Assembly (NCBI RefSeq): GCF_006542765.1
Contig: NZ_SKCD01000009.1
Coordinates: 105,737 to 169,736, forward strand
DNA from: Paenibacillus luteus
GTDB lineage: Bacteria; Bacillota; Bacilli; Paenibacillales; Paenibacillaceae
Direction of reading: 5' to 3'
DNA: 64,000 bases
In this document: positions 1-6,858 of the stretch, in pieces
How positions within the stretch are numbered: position 1 is the stretch's first letter
Layout: every line of letters starts with the position of its first letter
Position numbers and translations under genes: made by a program
Notes under the pieces: generated by a model
Told to the model about the DNA's origin: nothing
The model's input: the letters and a program-made list of their open reading frames with translations, nothing else
The model's database searches: none

Positions 1-480
1 ATCTTGCGGCGATTTCTGGTTATAGCGCGCTTTCGTATGCGTAGCGTCAACGATGATGACGTTGCTCTTCAGGATATTTTGCTCGATGGCAAGTGCTACG
101 GTTTTGCCAATGAGCATGTCCAAGAGGTTTATGTCTTTCAACCGTATTTTGCGGAATTTGGTGAGGGAGCTCGGGTCAATTACGGATTCCTCTGGTGCCA
201 TACCAAGGAAGTACTTGAACGACAGGTCATACTTAGAGCGCTCGACAATGTCTACATCGGATAGTTCAAAGATCGCTTTCAGCAACAAATACTTAAACAT
301 GCGAATAGGATCAATGGCATTTCGTCCATTGTCCAAGCAATATTTCACTTTCAGCTCCTCGTATATAAAGGCAAAGTCCACTAGTTCGTTGATTTGACGG
401 AGCATATTGTCCTTCGGCACAACAATGTCATACAGTGCCGCGTAAGGACTCAAAACCAAAGTTTGTTGTTGTCGATTCAT
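1..480 (-). CDS. IS1182-type transposase, N-terminal part (runs off window)
   Basis: This is the first 160 codons of a transposase read leftward and cut by the window edge. It starts MNRQQQTLVLSPYAALYDIV and continues through a helical region with RNAIDPIRMFKYLLLKAIF and SLTKFRKIRL to NVIIVDATHTKARY, the part where the first catalytic Asp of the DDE domain is expected (VDATH). This N-terminal pattern is familiar from IS1182-family DDE transposases. No frameshift or stop is seen in the visible part, so the copy may be intact. The start ATG sits about 40 bases inside a hairpin that probably marks the element end. The family call is from memory of the pattern; the C-terminal DDE residues cannot be checked here. 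Confidence 0.8.
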   Translation of the reverse strand, partial: MNRQQQTLVLSPYAALYDIVVPKDNMLRQINELVDFAFIYEELKVKYCLDNGRNAIDPIRMFKYLLLKAIFELSDVDIVERSKYDLSFKYFLGMAPEESVIDPSSLTKFRKIRLKDINLLDMLIGKTVALAIEQNILKSNVIIVDATHTKARYNQKSPQD

Positions 481-522
481 CCGCTCTCACCCATTTCTCG
501 TAATCACTTAATTATACGACAA

Positions 523-566
523 AAAAGGTACAGTCTCTTCAACTTTCTTGAAGGACTGTACCTTTT
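523..566 (-). terminator. Hairpin at IS1182 end, terminator-like toward the transposase
   Basis: A perfect 13-bp inverted repeat (523-535 and 554-566) continues, after one bulged T, into a second 6-bp stem (537-542 with 548-553) around a 5-base loop. On the minus strand it is followed directly by TTTTTT, so it has the form of an intrinsic terminator for transcription entering the element from the right. It may also contain the terminal inverted repeat of the element; the other end is outside the window. Confidence 0.6.
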
Positions 567-743
567 CTAAGAGACGGACTTTTTCAGTGGCCTCATTATG
601 GGGTGGGCAGTTGTTTTATGGAAAGCAATACTGTTTGCCATACTTCCTGGATGACGCATGTAGAGTTAAAGTTCAGTCACCTTTAATTCGTACCCAAATC
701 GTTATATTACGTTTATACAGCTTAACGATACGGGGTGAGCATA

Positions 744-1401
744 ATGAGCAAAAAGCAAGATCGACTCAAAGATGGAACGAACAAATTCATGCCCGGCAAA
801 ATCGCGGCACTGGTAAAATGGAATAACAGGCCGTTTCTGGACACGATGATTGATGACAGTACTCCTGTGAAGAAACTGGTGGCGTGGTGTAATGATAACG
901 ATTTCCTGAACAGCCTTCCCACCATGTATTCTTACATTAGGCAACGCCGGAAAGCGATTGTAAATGGGCTTACGATGGAACTTCTACACTCGAAGGAAGA
1001 CCCGCTCAAGAAGGCATTGGAAGATGCTACGATGAAGAAAACAAGAGAAAAAGGTAACGCGCAGTATAAGGAGAACTGCTGGACGAAGTCATTTACAGGG
1101 GTTTCAACACGTTGAGCAAGATGGAAGTGATTAGTCCTGTCACCGCCATCAAGGCGATGGAGATGAAACACAAGCTCACCAATGGTAGTACGGGCGGCTA
1201 TACTCACTATGGGCTGGAGGAAATTAAGCTGCAAGGGAACAGGCAATTACCACGGCGATTTTACAGTTCGTTCCGGTGGAGCAGCATGATGCTGTGATCG
1301 AGCTTATGGAAACGGTGACGCGAGAGTATTACGAATCCATCGGCTTGGGAGAAGCCTATGTGCAACAAGTGGCAAGGGAAGCACTGGAAGATTATGCGTG
1401 A
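744..1401 (+). pseudogene. Broken phage-like protein of unknown function
   Basis: An ATG at 744 follows a GGGGTGAG ribosome site and opens a 123-codon frame beginning MSKKQDRLKDGTNKFMPGKI. At about 1070-1080 the coding sense moves to another frame, continuing ELLDEVIYRGFNTLSKMEVI and YTHYGLEEIKLQ. A second shift near 1230 leads to AITTAILQFVPVEQHDAV and ends LEDYA at the TGA at 1399-1401. The stitched product would be about 218 residues. TPTMYSYIRQRRKAIV-like text in the first part (here LPTMYSYIRQRRKAIV) suggests a helix-turn-helix, as in small phage regulatory or terminase-small-subunit-type proteins, but I do not recognise the family. A GC-rich hairpin follows directly. It is decayed phage cargo in the island. 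Confidence 0.6.
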
Positions 1402-1404
1402 CGA

Positions 1405-1438
1405 AAAGGAGAACGCCTGTGATGGACGTTCTCCTTTG
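1405..1438 (+). terminator. Intrinsic terminator after the broken phage-like gene
   Basis: An 8-bp stem GGAGAACG/CGTTCTCC (1408-1415 and 1427-1434) is followed by TTTG. It sits 7 bases after the pseudogene stop. Confidence 0.6.
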
Positions 1439-1475
1439 TCATTGGCTTGGTGGAGCTTGTGTGAGACTATGCGTC

Positions 1476-2018
1476 TTACTTACGTCTTTTTAGTTCTTCA
1501 GCAATTTGAACAAATATACTTGAAAGAGTAATCTCCGACCCGCCTCTAGCCTGATTCATATGAAAACCAGAATTATTAAAAAAGCGTTTCATGAGTTCTT
1601 TATCTGCCAGCATTTCACCTACATTATCAATGAGGTCTAAGAGTTCAAAATTCCTCAACTCTCTCATGATATCTTCTTGAACTAAGGATGTGTAATCTTG
1701 CTTTTCTACCCAATCCAAAAACGCCCCACGTGACTTCGTGTTCGGAGCCCGGTCATGACAGCTTTTACACATCAGAAATAGATTATCCGGGATATCCTCT
1801 CCACCAAACTGACGGGCAATGATATGGCAACGCTGAAGAGGTGTCCTTTCCCAATTCTTTATTATCTCTTCACGTGTAGCACTGGGCTTGTTCAAATCAT
1901 ATGTATCATTGAAATCGCGTTTGCAAGCCCAACAACACGGTTCCCCCCAGTCAAATCCCCTCTTATCTAACCAGTCCATCCAATGTTCAAAAATCTGGGC
2001 TTTAGTTGGCATAGTCAT
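1476..2018 (-). CDS. HNH endonuclease-like protein
   Basis: A 180-residue protein with an HNH/zinc-finger core. A first cysteine pair CWAC (Cys29, Cys32) is followed by RCHIIAR (His65), a GG turn, N-x-x-LMC (Asn79) and CKSCH (Cys84, Cys87, His88). This is the beta-beta-alpha-metal arrangement of HNH nucleases, with the cysteine pairs likely binding structural zinc. The C-terminal 90 residues are helical and not recognised. The start ATG follows AAGGAG with an 8-base gap. It lies 12 bases after the 259-aa gene and is the last gene of a three-gene leftward operon with two HEPN-like proteins. Nuclease activity is known for the family; a role in defence is inferred from the company and the island. 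Homing or restriction-type HNH are alternatives. Confidence 0.75.
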   Translation of the reverse strand: MTMPTKAQIFEHWMDWLDKRGFDWGEPCCWACKRDFNDTYDLNKPSATREEIIKNWERTPLQRCHIIARQFGGEDIPDNLFLMCKSCHDRAPNTKSRGAFLDWVEKQDYTSLVQEDIMRELRNFELLDLIDNVGEMLADKELMKRFFNNSGFHMNQARGGSEITLSSIFVQIAEELKRRK

Positions 2019-2030
2019 GGTTTATTCTCC

Positions 2031-2810
2031 TTAGGGATTCATGTGCCTAGTTATCTTTTCTTTTATGGCATTTTTCACAATATCATCAAGATCATTTAGA
2101 CATTCATTTATTTCTTTAATAGCTAAAGCAATTTCACTGTCTACTTGAGTATGCCCCAAGTGATTTCTAAGCCATGTGAACCTTGTTTCTAAAGCATTAC
2201 TTCTAACCATGTTTCCGTTTTGTTTAATCATCTTTGTTGATTGTCTTCTATAATTTAGTTCATCAGGGCTAGCTAAAAGAATATGTGCATCAACTTCCTG
2301 TTGTTTGCTAGCTCCTATGATTACCATTAGCAGACTATACAAAAACATAAATTTGCCCAAACCATCATGATGATTCATTGATTGCTTATACAATTCATAG
2401 TAAATATGACTTGTCTGAGATGTTTTAATCAGCCCAATAAATTCATCAATTTGTTCTTGCTTCAAATCAAGCATTATATCAAACTTAATTGACATTCTGT
2501 TGGTAATCAACGGTTGAGGTTTGATGTTTTCAGAAATAAGATATGGCTCTCCAACCTGAAATCCTCTCACAAATACCAAGCTATTTATAATTTCTTGTAT
2601 TTTGTGGTCACCAAGTTCTTTTGCCCTATCATAATCAATTGGTTCTTGATACCAAATGGTTATTCTTATTAACCCTCTTTTAGGCTTGTCTCTTTCGCTT
2701 GAAAATTTGATATGCACTTCTTTAATTTCTTCATCACTCAAATCAACAGAAATTTCCTGTTCAACAAAAGCTGACTGAGAACTGCAAATATATTGTAGAT
2801 ATTTTGACAT
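2031..2810 (-). CDS. Unrecognised protein with C-terminal HEPN-like motif
   Basis: The start MSKYLQYICSS at 2810 is chosen because AGGGGG lies 6-7 bases upstream; a longer in-frame start has no such site. The product is 259 residues. Residues 1-130 are a beta-rich domain with no family I recognise. Residues 135-255 are helical and carry LRNHLGHTQ at 214-222, that is R215-N-x-x-x-H220, the Rx4H pattern typical of HEPN RNases and of HEPN-like non-catalytic domains. It lies 60 bases downstream of the 426-aa gene that has a similar motif, and 12 bases upstream of the HNH gene. HEPN proteins commonly act in toxin-antitoxin and abortive infection systems, so a defence role is a reasonable inference. 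RNA cleavage is not shown by sequence alone. Confidence 0.6.
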   Translation of the reverse strand: MSKYLQYICSSQSAFVEQEISVDLSDEEIKEVHIKFSSERDKPKRGLIRITIWYQEPIDYDRAKELGDHKIQEIINSLVFVRGFQVGEPYLISENIKPQPLITNRMSIKFDIMLDLKQEQIDEFIGLIKTSQTSHIYYELYKQSMNHHDGLGKFMFLYSLLMVIIGASKQQEVDAHILLASPDELNYRRQSTKMIKQNGNMVRSNALETRFTWLRNHLGHTQVDSEIALAIKEINECLNDLDDIVKNAIKEKITRHMNP

Positions 2811-2870
2811 ACAATCCCCCTGTGTTGATGCTTGATCCACTTGTTCCATAGGATTAAATCACTATAAAAT

Positions 2871-4151
2871 TTAAACATACCACGTGTAACTAATCCATTT
2901 CGATCTGGTCGCATTAGGACTAACAAGATTGCCCTGGTCATCTTCACAAATCATTACAAAGTCATGAGACTTCTCTAACCGACGTCCAAACTCTTCAACT
3001 TGTAATTTTACAGAGACTTTCGTATTAGAAAGACCCACATCAATAACTGAAACAAACTCGTATGAAATTAATAACTGGCTCTTAAAGTGCTCTCGTACCT
3101 TTAATGGTGCAGTTTTTGTATCAAATACCTTGTGTGGTAGTATCATGGTCATTCTTCCGTAATTTTTTTGCATCCAGTACCCTAAAAATTCATTCAACGC
3201 GTATTCAGGAGTACCTTGGATAAATAAATCGTGATTTATAGAGATGGATTCACGTGGCTTCCAACTTTCAATCTCTTGCTTGAAGTTTTCTATTTCTTGT
3301 ACCTTTTCAAGTATATCTAAGAATGACTCCTCTGGCTTATCCTCCGGGGCTGTAGTTTCTCCTCGTTCCACCTTTGCAGCCCACTCACCAACGGCAAAAA
3401 GAAGTGCCCATGTTTTCGCAGCTACAATTTCATTATCATAGCTGAGGTCTGTCCCATGTAAGATACCATTTCGGTATGGGAGACTAATTGGCTCGGTTGT
3501 CGTCTTCCGACGACCCTTACGTATAATTCTTACTAGCTTACCTAATCCTTGACTGTGAGCAGCAATGGAATCCCAAGCCTCTAATTGAGTCGACCCTGCC
3601 GAAATTCCTTTATGATCTTCATGTAGTTCATTTACAAGACCATCCGTTAAAGCCAGTACAACCGGAACACATGCGTGATACCGTTTCTCTTCATAATCGA
3701 TCAATGCTTTTAACGCCAATTCCTTTCTTGGTCGAAAAGCTTTAATTGAGTTCAGTCGTTTTATCTGAAATCTTATCGTCTCTACATTATAATATTGTAT
3801 GATCTGATCTAGCGCTTCCTTAAAATTACCCGCCTCGGCTTTTAGTACTACTTCCTTCGCAACTTCAAAATTCATCATGCCGTACATTATCCAGCCATGA
3901 TCGGCAAAAAAGTTATTAAACCTGTCGGGTATACTAACAAACTCACTTGTTTGTCTAGCCATTCCATCTATGCCTTGTAAGGCGTCTTCCATCTTATCAA
4001 CTTCAGCCCCAAATTCCTTAAGAAATGGACTTAAAACCGGCATAGCCTGCTTCAAATTCACCAAACTTGTTGCATTCGAGGATAGCTCTTTCATACTTGC
4101 AATCTCACGAAGACGCTTTTTGCCCTGCTTTTTTGGTCTTCTCTTCGCCAT
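2871..4151 (-). CDS. Unrecognised 426-aa protein with HEPN-like motif
   Basis: The ATG at 4151 is preferred over the GTG at 4160 because AGGGAG stands 8 bases before it. The N-terminus is basic (MAKRRPKKQGKKRLRE). Residues 145-265 are helical with YHACVPVVLALTDGLVNEL followed by LPYRNGILHGTD; R227-N-G-I-L-H232 matches the Rx4H HEPN motif in the context usual for HEPN-like domains (a helix, then an RNxxxHG turn). The region 285-426 after an acidic linker is a separate, mostly beta domain that I do not recognise. It is the first gene of the operon with the 259-aa HEPN-like protein and the HNH protein. Its start is only about 50 bases from an rlmH-end-like repeat, as expected for cargo placed next to an attachment site. 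Function is unknown; an abortive-infection or RNase role is inference. Confidence 0.65.
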   Translation of the reverse strand: MAKRRPKKQGKKRLREIASMKELSSNATSLVNLKQAMPVLSPFLKEFGAEVDKMEDALQGIDGMARQTSEFVSIPDRFNNFFADHGWIMYGMMNFEVAKEVVLKAEAGNFKEALDQIIQYYNVETIRFQIKRLNSIKAFRPRKELALKALIDYEEKRYHACVPVVLALTDGLVNELHEDHKGISAGSTQLEAWDSIAAHSQGLGKLVRIIRKGRRKTTTEPISLPYRNGILHGTDLSYDNEIVAAKTWALLFAVGEWAAKVERGETTAPEDKPEESFLDILEKVQEIENFKQEIESWKPRESISINHDLFIQGTPEYALNEFLGYWMQKNYGRMTMILPHKVFDTKTAPLKVREHFKSQLLISYEFVSVIDVGLSNTKVSVKLQVEEFGRRLEKSHDFVMICEDDQGNLVSPNATRSKWISYTWYV

Positions 4152-4200
4152 AGGCCCCACTCCCTGCTTATAATCTCTTACTTAAATCCACCACCATTTT

Positions 4201-4225
4201 TCGCTGTAACTTATGGTACTGTCCC
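4201..4225 (-). repeat. rlmH-end-like repeat, copy 3 (putative att site)
   Basis: The stretch tcgctgtaacttatgg matches the DNA around the true rlmH stop codon (9821-9840: cgccgttacttatga) and copy 2 at 5396-5420 (cgccgtcacttatgg). Copies 2 and 3 also share the next bases, tac-gt-c-cctcg. The likely core on the minus strand is ATCATAAG/ACCATAAG. It separates the HEPN/HNH operon from the DUF5677 unit. The att role is inferred from repetition and from known use of the rlmH 3' end by SCC and ICE elements. Confidence 0.55.
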
Positions 4226-4439
4226 CTCGACTAATCTAATTGCCTGATATACCCGCTTTAGCAATTAACACGCGCATAAGCTGGTGCGGGTAGGTCATAC
4301 GGCCGAAGAATTTGTTGTTGGTGGGGACGGTTGCGCGGCGGTTAGTCGGTACAGGGATATCAGATAATTCCGCTTCAATTAAAATTTGCGGATCAAGGGC
4401 CGAATGACCCGATGTGTAAATATAGTATTAGGCGAAATT
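4211..4439 (-). pseudogene. Short 'tail' reading frame ending like RlmH
   Basis: Read leftward this encodes an ISPNTIFT start, then SGHSALDPQILIEAELSDIP and VPTNRRATVPTNNK, followed by FFGRMTYPHQLMRVLI. The last block matches the RlmH C-terminal block [18 protein letters not shown] of the intact gene at 9828. After a one-base shift the frame continues RVYQAIRLVEGTVP and stops at 4211-4213, aligned with [15 protein letters not shown] of RlmH. It therefore carries a degenerate or diverged rlmH 3' end joined to an unknown 5' part. A related piece lies at 8197-8292 behind a different gene. One frameshift near 4420 and one near 4270 are seen. Origin and function are unknown. Confidence 0.55.
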
Positions 4440-5211
4440 AATCTTCCCTTCAACATCCCACTCTTCTATTAACAACCCCATGGCAACTTTCCAAACCTCA
4501 TCTATTTCAGTAGTTGCCACGTTATTTACTCGACATATTTTATTTAGAACCGAATATGTAAATTGGATAACACGCGCAAAAATAAGAGAGGCATTAAAAT
4601 CCATTGCCCCAAGATTCAGAGTGATGTTTCCAAACTCTCATGTTCAAATACACCTTTTAATGAATATATATCACTATGCACATAGCTAGAATTCCAAGAA
4701 TAAATAAACTCGTACCACTCTTCTGCTTCCTTTCCTACTTCTTTAGCCATCTCTCGGAGATTCTTATTGCTCCACCGATTTTTGGATTTGAATTTATCTT
4801 TCACTCGTTCATAGTTCTGAATTATTTCCTCTTTATCATAGTCGATTTCGTAAAATGGTCGATACTTTTCGACCTTCGCCATTGTGTTATGTTGATCTAC
4901 ATAACAATAATCATTGTATTGCTGTATTCTTTCTTCAGGATTCAAAAGAATATACAGTAGTGTTATTGCCTGCTCTAGCAATATTCTTAAATGTGCTTGT
5001 GAATCTTCTTCGTACCCATTTATCACAAGAACTTTAAAAGCCCCATTTATTTTACGTATCGGGCCAAGAACAAAGTAATAAATTCACCTGTCATTTTATC
5101 TGGCACAATGCTAACAAGCAACATATCTTCAATAAATTCGAAAAAATGATCATAAGCAGCAATTGATTTCTGGTGAGACCTTTTCATTCTCCTTACAATT
5201 GAACCATTCAT
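4428..5211 (-). pseudogene. DUF5677-type protein gene with two frameshifts
   Basis: An ATG at 5211 with AGGTG upstream starts MNGSIVRRMKRSHQKSIAAY. This frame meets a stop after FLARYVK at about 5057, where a one-base shift continues INGAFKVLVINGYEED. The main block then runs AHLRILLEQAITLLYILLN, and WYEFIYSWNSSYVHSDIY, the pattern I associate with DUF5677. The frame ends at 4616, but +1 coding text continues TLNLGAMDFNASLIFARVIQ to EGKINFA at 4428. The restored protein would be about 260 residues. DUF5677 proteins are uncharacterised and often occur in accessory or defence-rich regions. Both shifts lie in short A-rich or TC-rich runs, so sequencing error or recoding cannot be excluded. The gene sits between two rlmH-end-like repeats. 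Confidence 0.6.
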
Positions 5212-5324
5212 TATTTTCACCTATAGATTTAATTAATTCGAATCAGCGCTCATGTGCGTACGACGTCCCAAGCTCGAGCTAATATGTAACCGGCTCCCCC
5301 CTTTCAACCATGTTATATATCCAA

Positions 5325-5425
5325 TTATCATCTATTAAGTCAGCTAGGAGCAGGGTGAATATATGGCGAGATGAACTTTTCCACACTTTAATTTTTCGCC
5401 GTCACTTATGGTACAGTTCTCCTCG
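5325..5425 (-). repeat. Conserved leader plus rlmH-end-like repeat, copy 2
   Basis: About 90 bases here align with 9762-9850 next to intact rlmH, including agggtgaatatatggcga (copy 1: agggcgaatatatggcga), gaacttttcca, and the core cgccgtcacttatgg. The leader lies between the core and the start of the DUF5677 gene (about 185 bases), as copy 1 lies between the core and the 459-aa gene (about 165 bases). The 10-mer ggctcccccc at 5291-5300 also equals 9841-9850. No promoter is clear in it. The rest of 5212-5575 shows no convincing gene. Confidence 0.6.
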
Positions 5426-5575
5426 TAGAGAGCTTCGGCAACGAGAAATGACCGAGGTTACTAGACCCACGGCTATTACAAAATTATTATCTTTAAGCTT
5501 ACTTCCTCCACGAAAGTACAAGTCTTCGTATTTCTATGTTCAAGTTTATCAGCCTTACATAATGTGTTACAATAC

Positions 5576-6154
5576 TTACCTTTTTTTAAAATACCTATCC
5601 ATTGATTCTATACTTCTTAAACCATATATAAAAATAACGAGACATAGAGACATTATTCCGAAAGCAGAATTGTAAATATCCGTTAATTCCTTAAAATAAG
5701 TAATTTCAAATGGATGAACAATAAAAGAAACAATGAAGCACACAAACGCAATCCAAAAGAACCTTTTATATGCATTTCTAGAGGTATCCCTACCTATAAA
5801 TTGAATCCATTTAGGGGAAATATTGCTACCTTCCATTTGCATTCCTATAAGACATAGATCCGATGCTACAAAAAAGAAAGATGAAGCCGTTAGAAAGAAC
5901 ATTTGTATTGTTGAAAACTTATAAATTCCCGTAATACTTAATAACATTAGAATCAGTAGGCTGCAACAAAAAACTAGGCAGCAGTATAAAGGAAACCTAA
6001 GCCAGAAGATAAGATCGTTATCAGTACTTTCTGTTTCCAACGAATTCCCAGAAATTTCACTTTTTAAGTGTTGAATAGTTCTTCTTTGTTTTGCAAATAA
6101 AAATAGTAGGATTGTTACTATAACCAACAATATAATAATTACAGCTATTGTCAT
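5576..6154 (-). CDS. Small membrane protein, unknown
   Basis: A 192-residue protein with an N-terminal membrane helix (IAVIIILLVIVTILLFLFA), a short charged stretch (residues 24-50), then four further hydrophobic segments near residues 52-75, 82-105, 132-150 and 162-180. The start ATG has AGGGG about 10 bases upstream. No enzymatic motif or known family is evident. Low GC and isolation among decayed genes suggest recent acquisition. It lies between the copy-2 repeat and the IS256 remnant. Such small multi-helix proteins are often membrane effectors or partners in defence cassettes, but nothing here proves that. Confidence 0.6.
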   Translation of the reverse strand: MTIAVIIILLVIVTILLFLFAKQRRTIQHLKSEISGNSLETESTDNDLIFWLRFPLYCCLVFCCSLLILMLLSITGIYKFSTIQMFFLTASSFFFVASDLCLIGMQMEGSNISPKWIQFIGRDTSRNAYKRFFWIAFVCFIVSFIVHPFEITYFKELTDIYNSAFGIMSLCLVIFIYGLRSIESMDRYFKKR

Positions 6155-6294
6155 GTATTTAACCCCTAATAGTTTTTCATAAGTTGTTATGACGAGATAT
6201 TACGACTTCGGATGCGTTCTAACAATCAGTATTAATTGGGTCATTCATAAACAACATTGAGAACCCTTTTAACATTTTCTGTGCTCACAACTCA

Positions 6295-6438
6295 GAGAGA
6301 TTTAAAGAAGTGTAACGGCAGCTCGAAGACCTGGCAACGCAGGGTTATCTACCTAACTTTATTTCTCCAACTGCTTCGGGCAGACCGAGCCAGATCACCC
6401 ACAGCGTGTCCATGCCATCCAAGTATTACTTCTATTGA
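6295..6438 (+). pseudogene. Degraded coding fragment, unknown
   Basis: One frame reads ERFKEV, stop, RQLEDLATQGYLPNFISPTA, then SGRPSQITHSVSMPSKYYFY and a stop at 6436-6438. The composition is protein-like rather than random, and the single internal stop suggests a decayed C-terminal part of a gene. I do not recognise the family. The rest of 6155-6294 shows no gene. Confidence 0.35.
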
Positions 6439-6770
6439 ATTATAAAGTTGTTTTTGTTAATTATACATAAATCTCTCACAACTAAGTAAGAAGTACAAAC
6501 TTTTTCTATCACTTCTTCAAATTCATCAATTGTTGAAAAAAATCTTGATGGTCGCTCCATAATGAAAAACAAAAGGAAATAACTAAAATTTTTCGATTTG
6601 AAGAAATATCATGATTAAATGTTTGTTCGTTTCTGAACTAATTCCTCCAAGGATGGCCTTTTCGTACATTATATTATGTTTTAACGATGGTAACAGAAGA
6701 GAATTGCGAGAGGCAATAATTGAAGAGTGAACTGAATTCGAAAAGAAATTTTCAAGCTCTTATTTGTTCA
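6432..6770 (-). pseudogene. Degraded gene remnant, unknown
   Basis: Leftward text reads SLLLPSLKHNIMYEKAILGG, ISSETNKHLIMIFLQIEKF, then a stop. In the next frame it continues directly with YFLLFFIMERPSRFFSTIDE and FEEVIEKVCTSYLVVRDLCI to a stop at 6432-6434. A single shift near 6585 joins the two parts into about 105 residues. No start could be fixed, since an in-frame stop lies just upstream of about 6770. The family is unknown. 6771-6858 is AT-rich with nothing recognised. Confidence 0.4.
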
Positions 6771-6858
6771 CTAAATATAATTGTTTAAAGTTATAATTTA
6801 TGTAACATTCTTCATTTTTTTTATTTTAGCATTAAATTTTACCGTCTGCAATTTTTCT

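Noticed and set aside
4253..4320. RlmH-like block as chance similarity
   Set aside because: Considered and dismissed as chance: the match covers FGRMT-PHQLMR and, after one shift, the next 15 residues up to the stop with the same spacing to the repeat core.
5310..5675. 121-codon frame on the + strand across the repeat and the end of the membrane protein gene
   Set aside because: It reads through a non-coding repeat and antisense to a real gene, with poor composition and no ribosome site.
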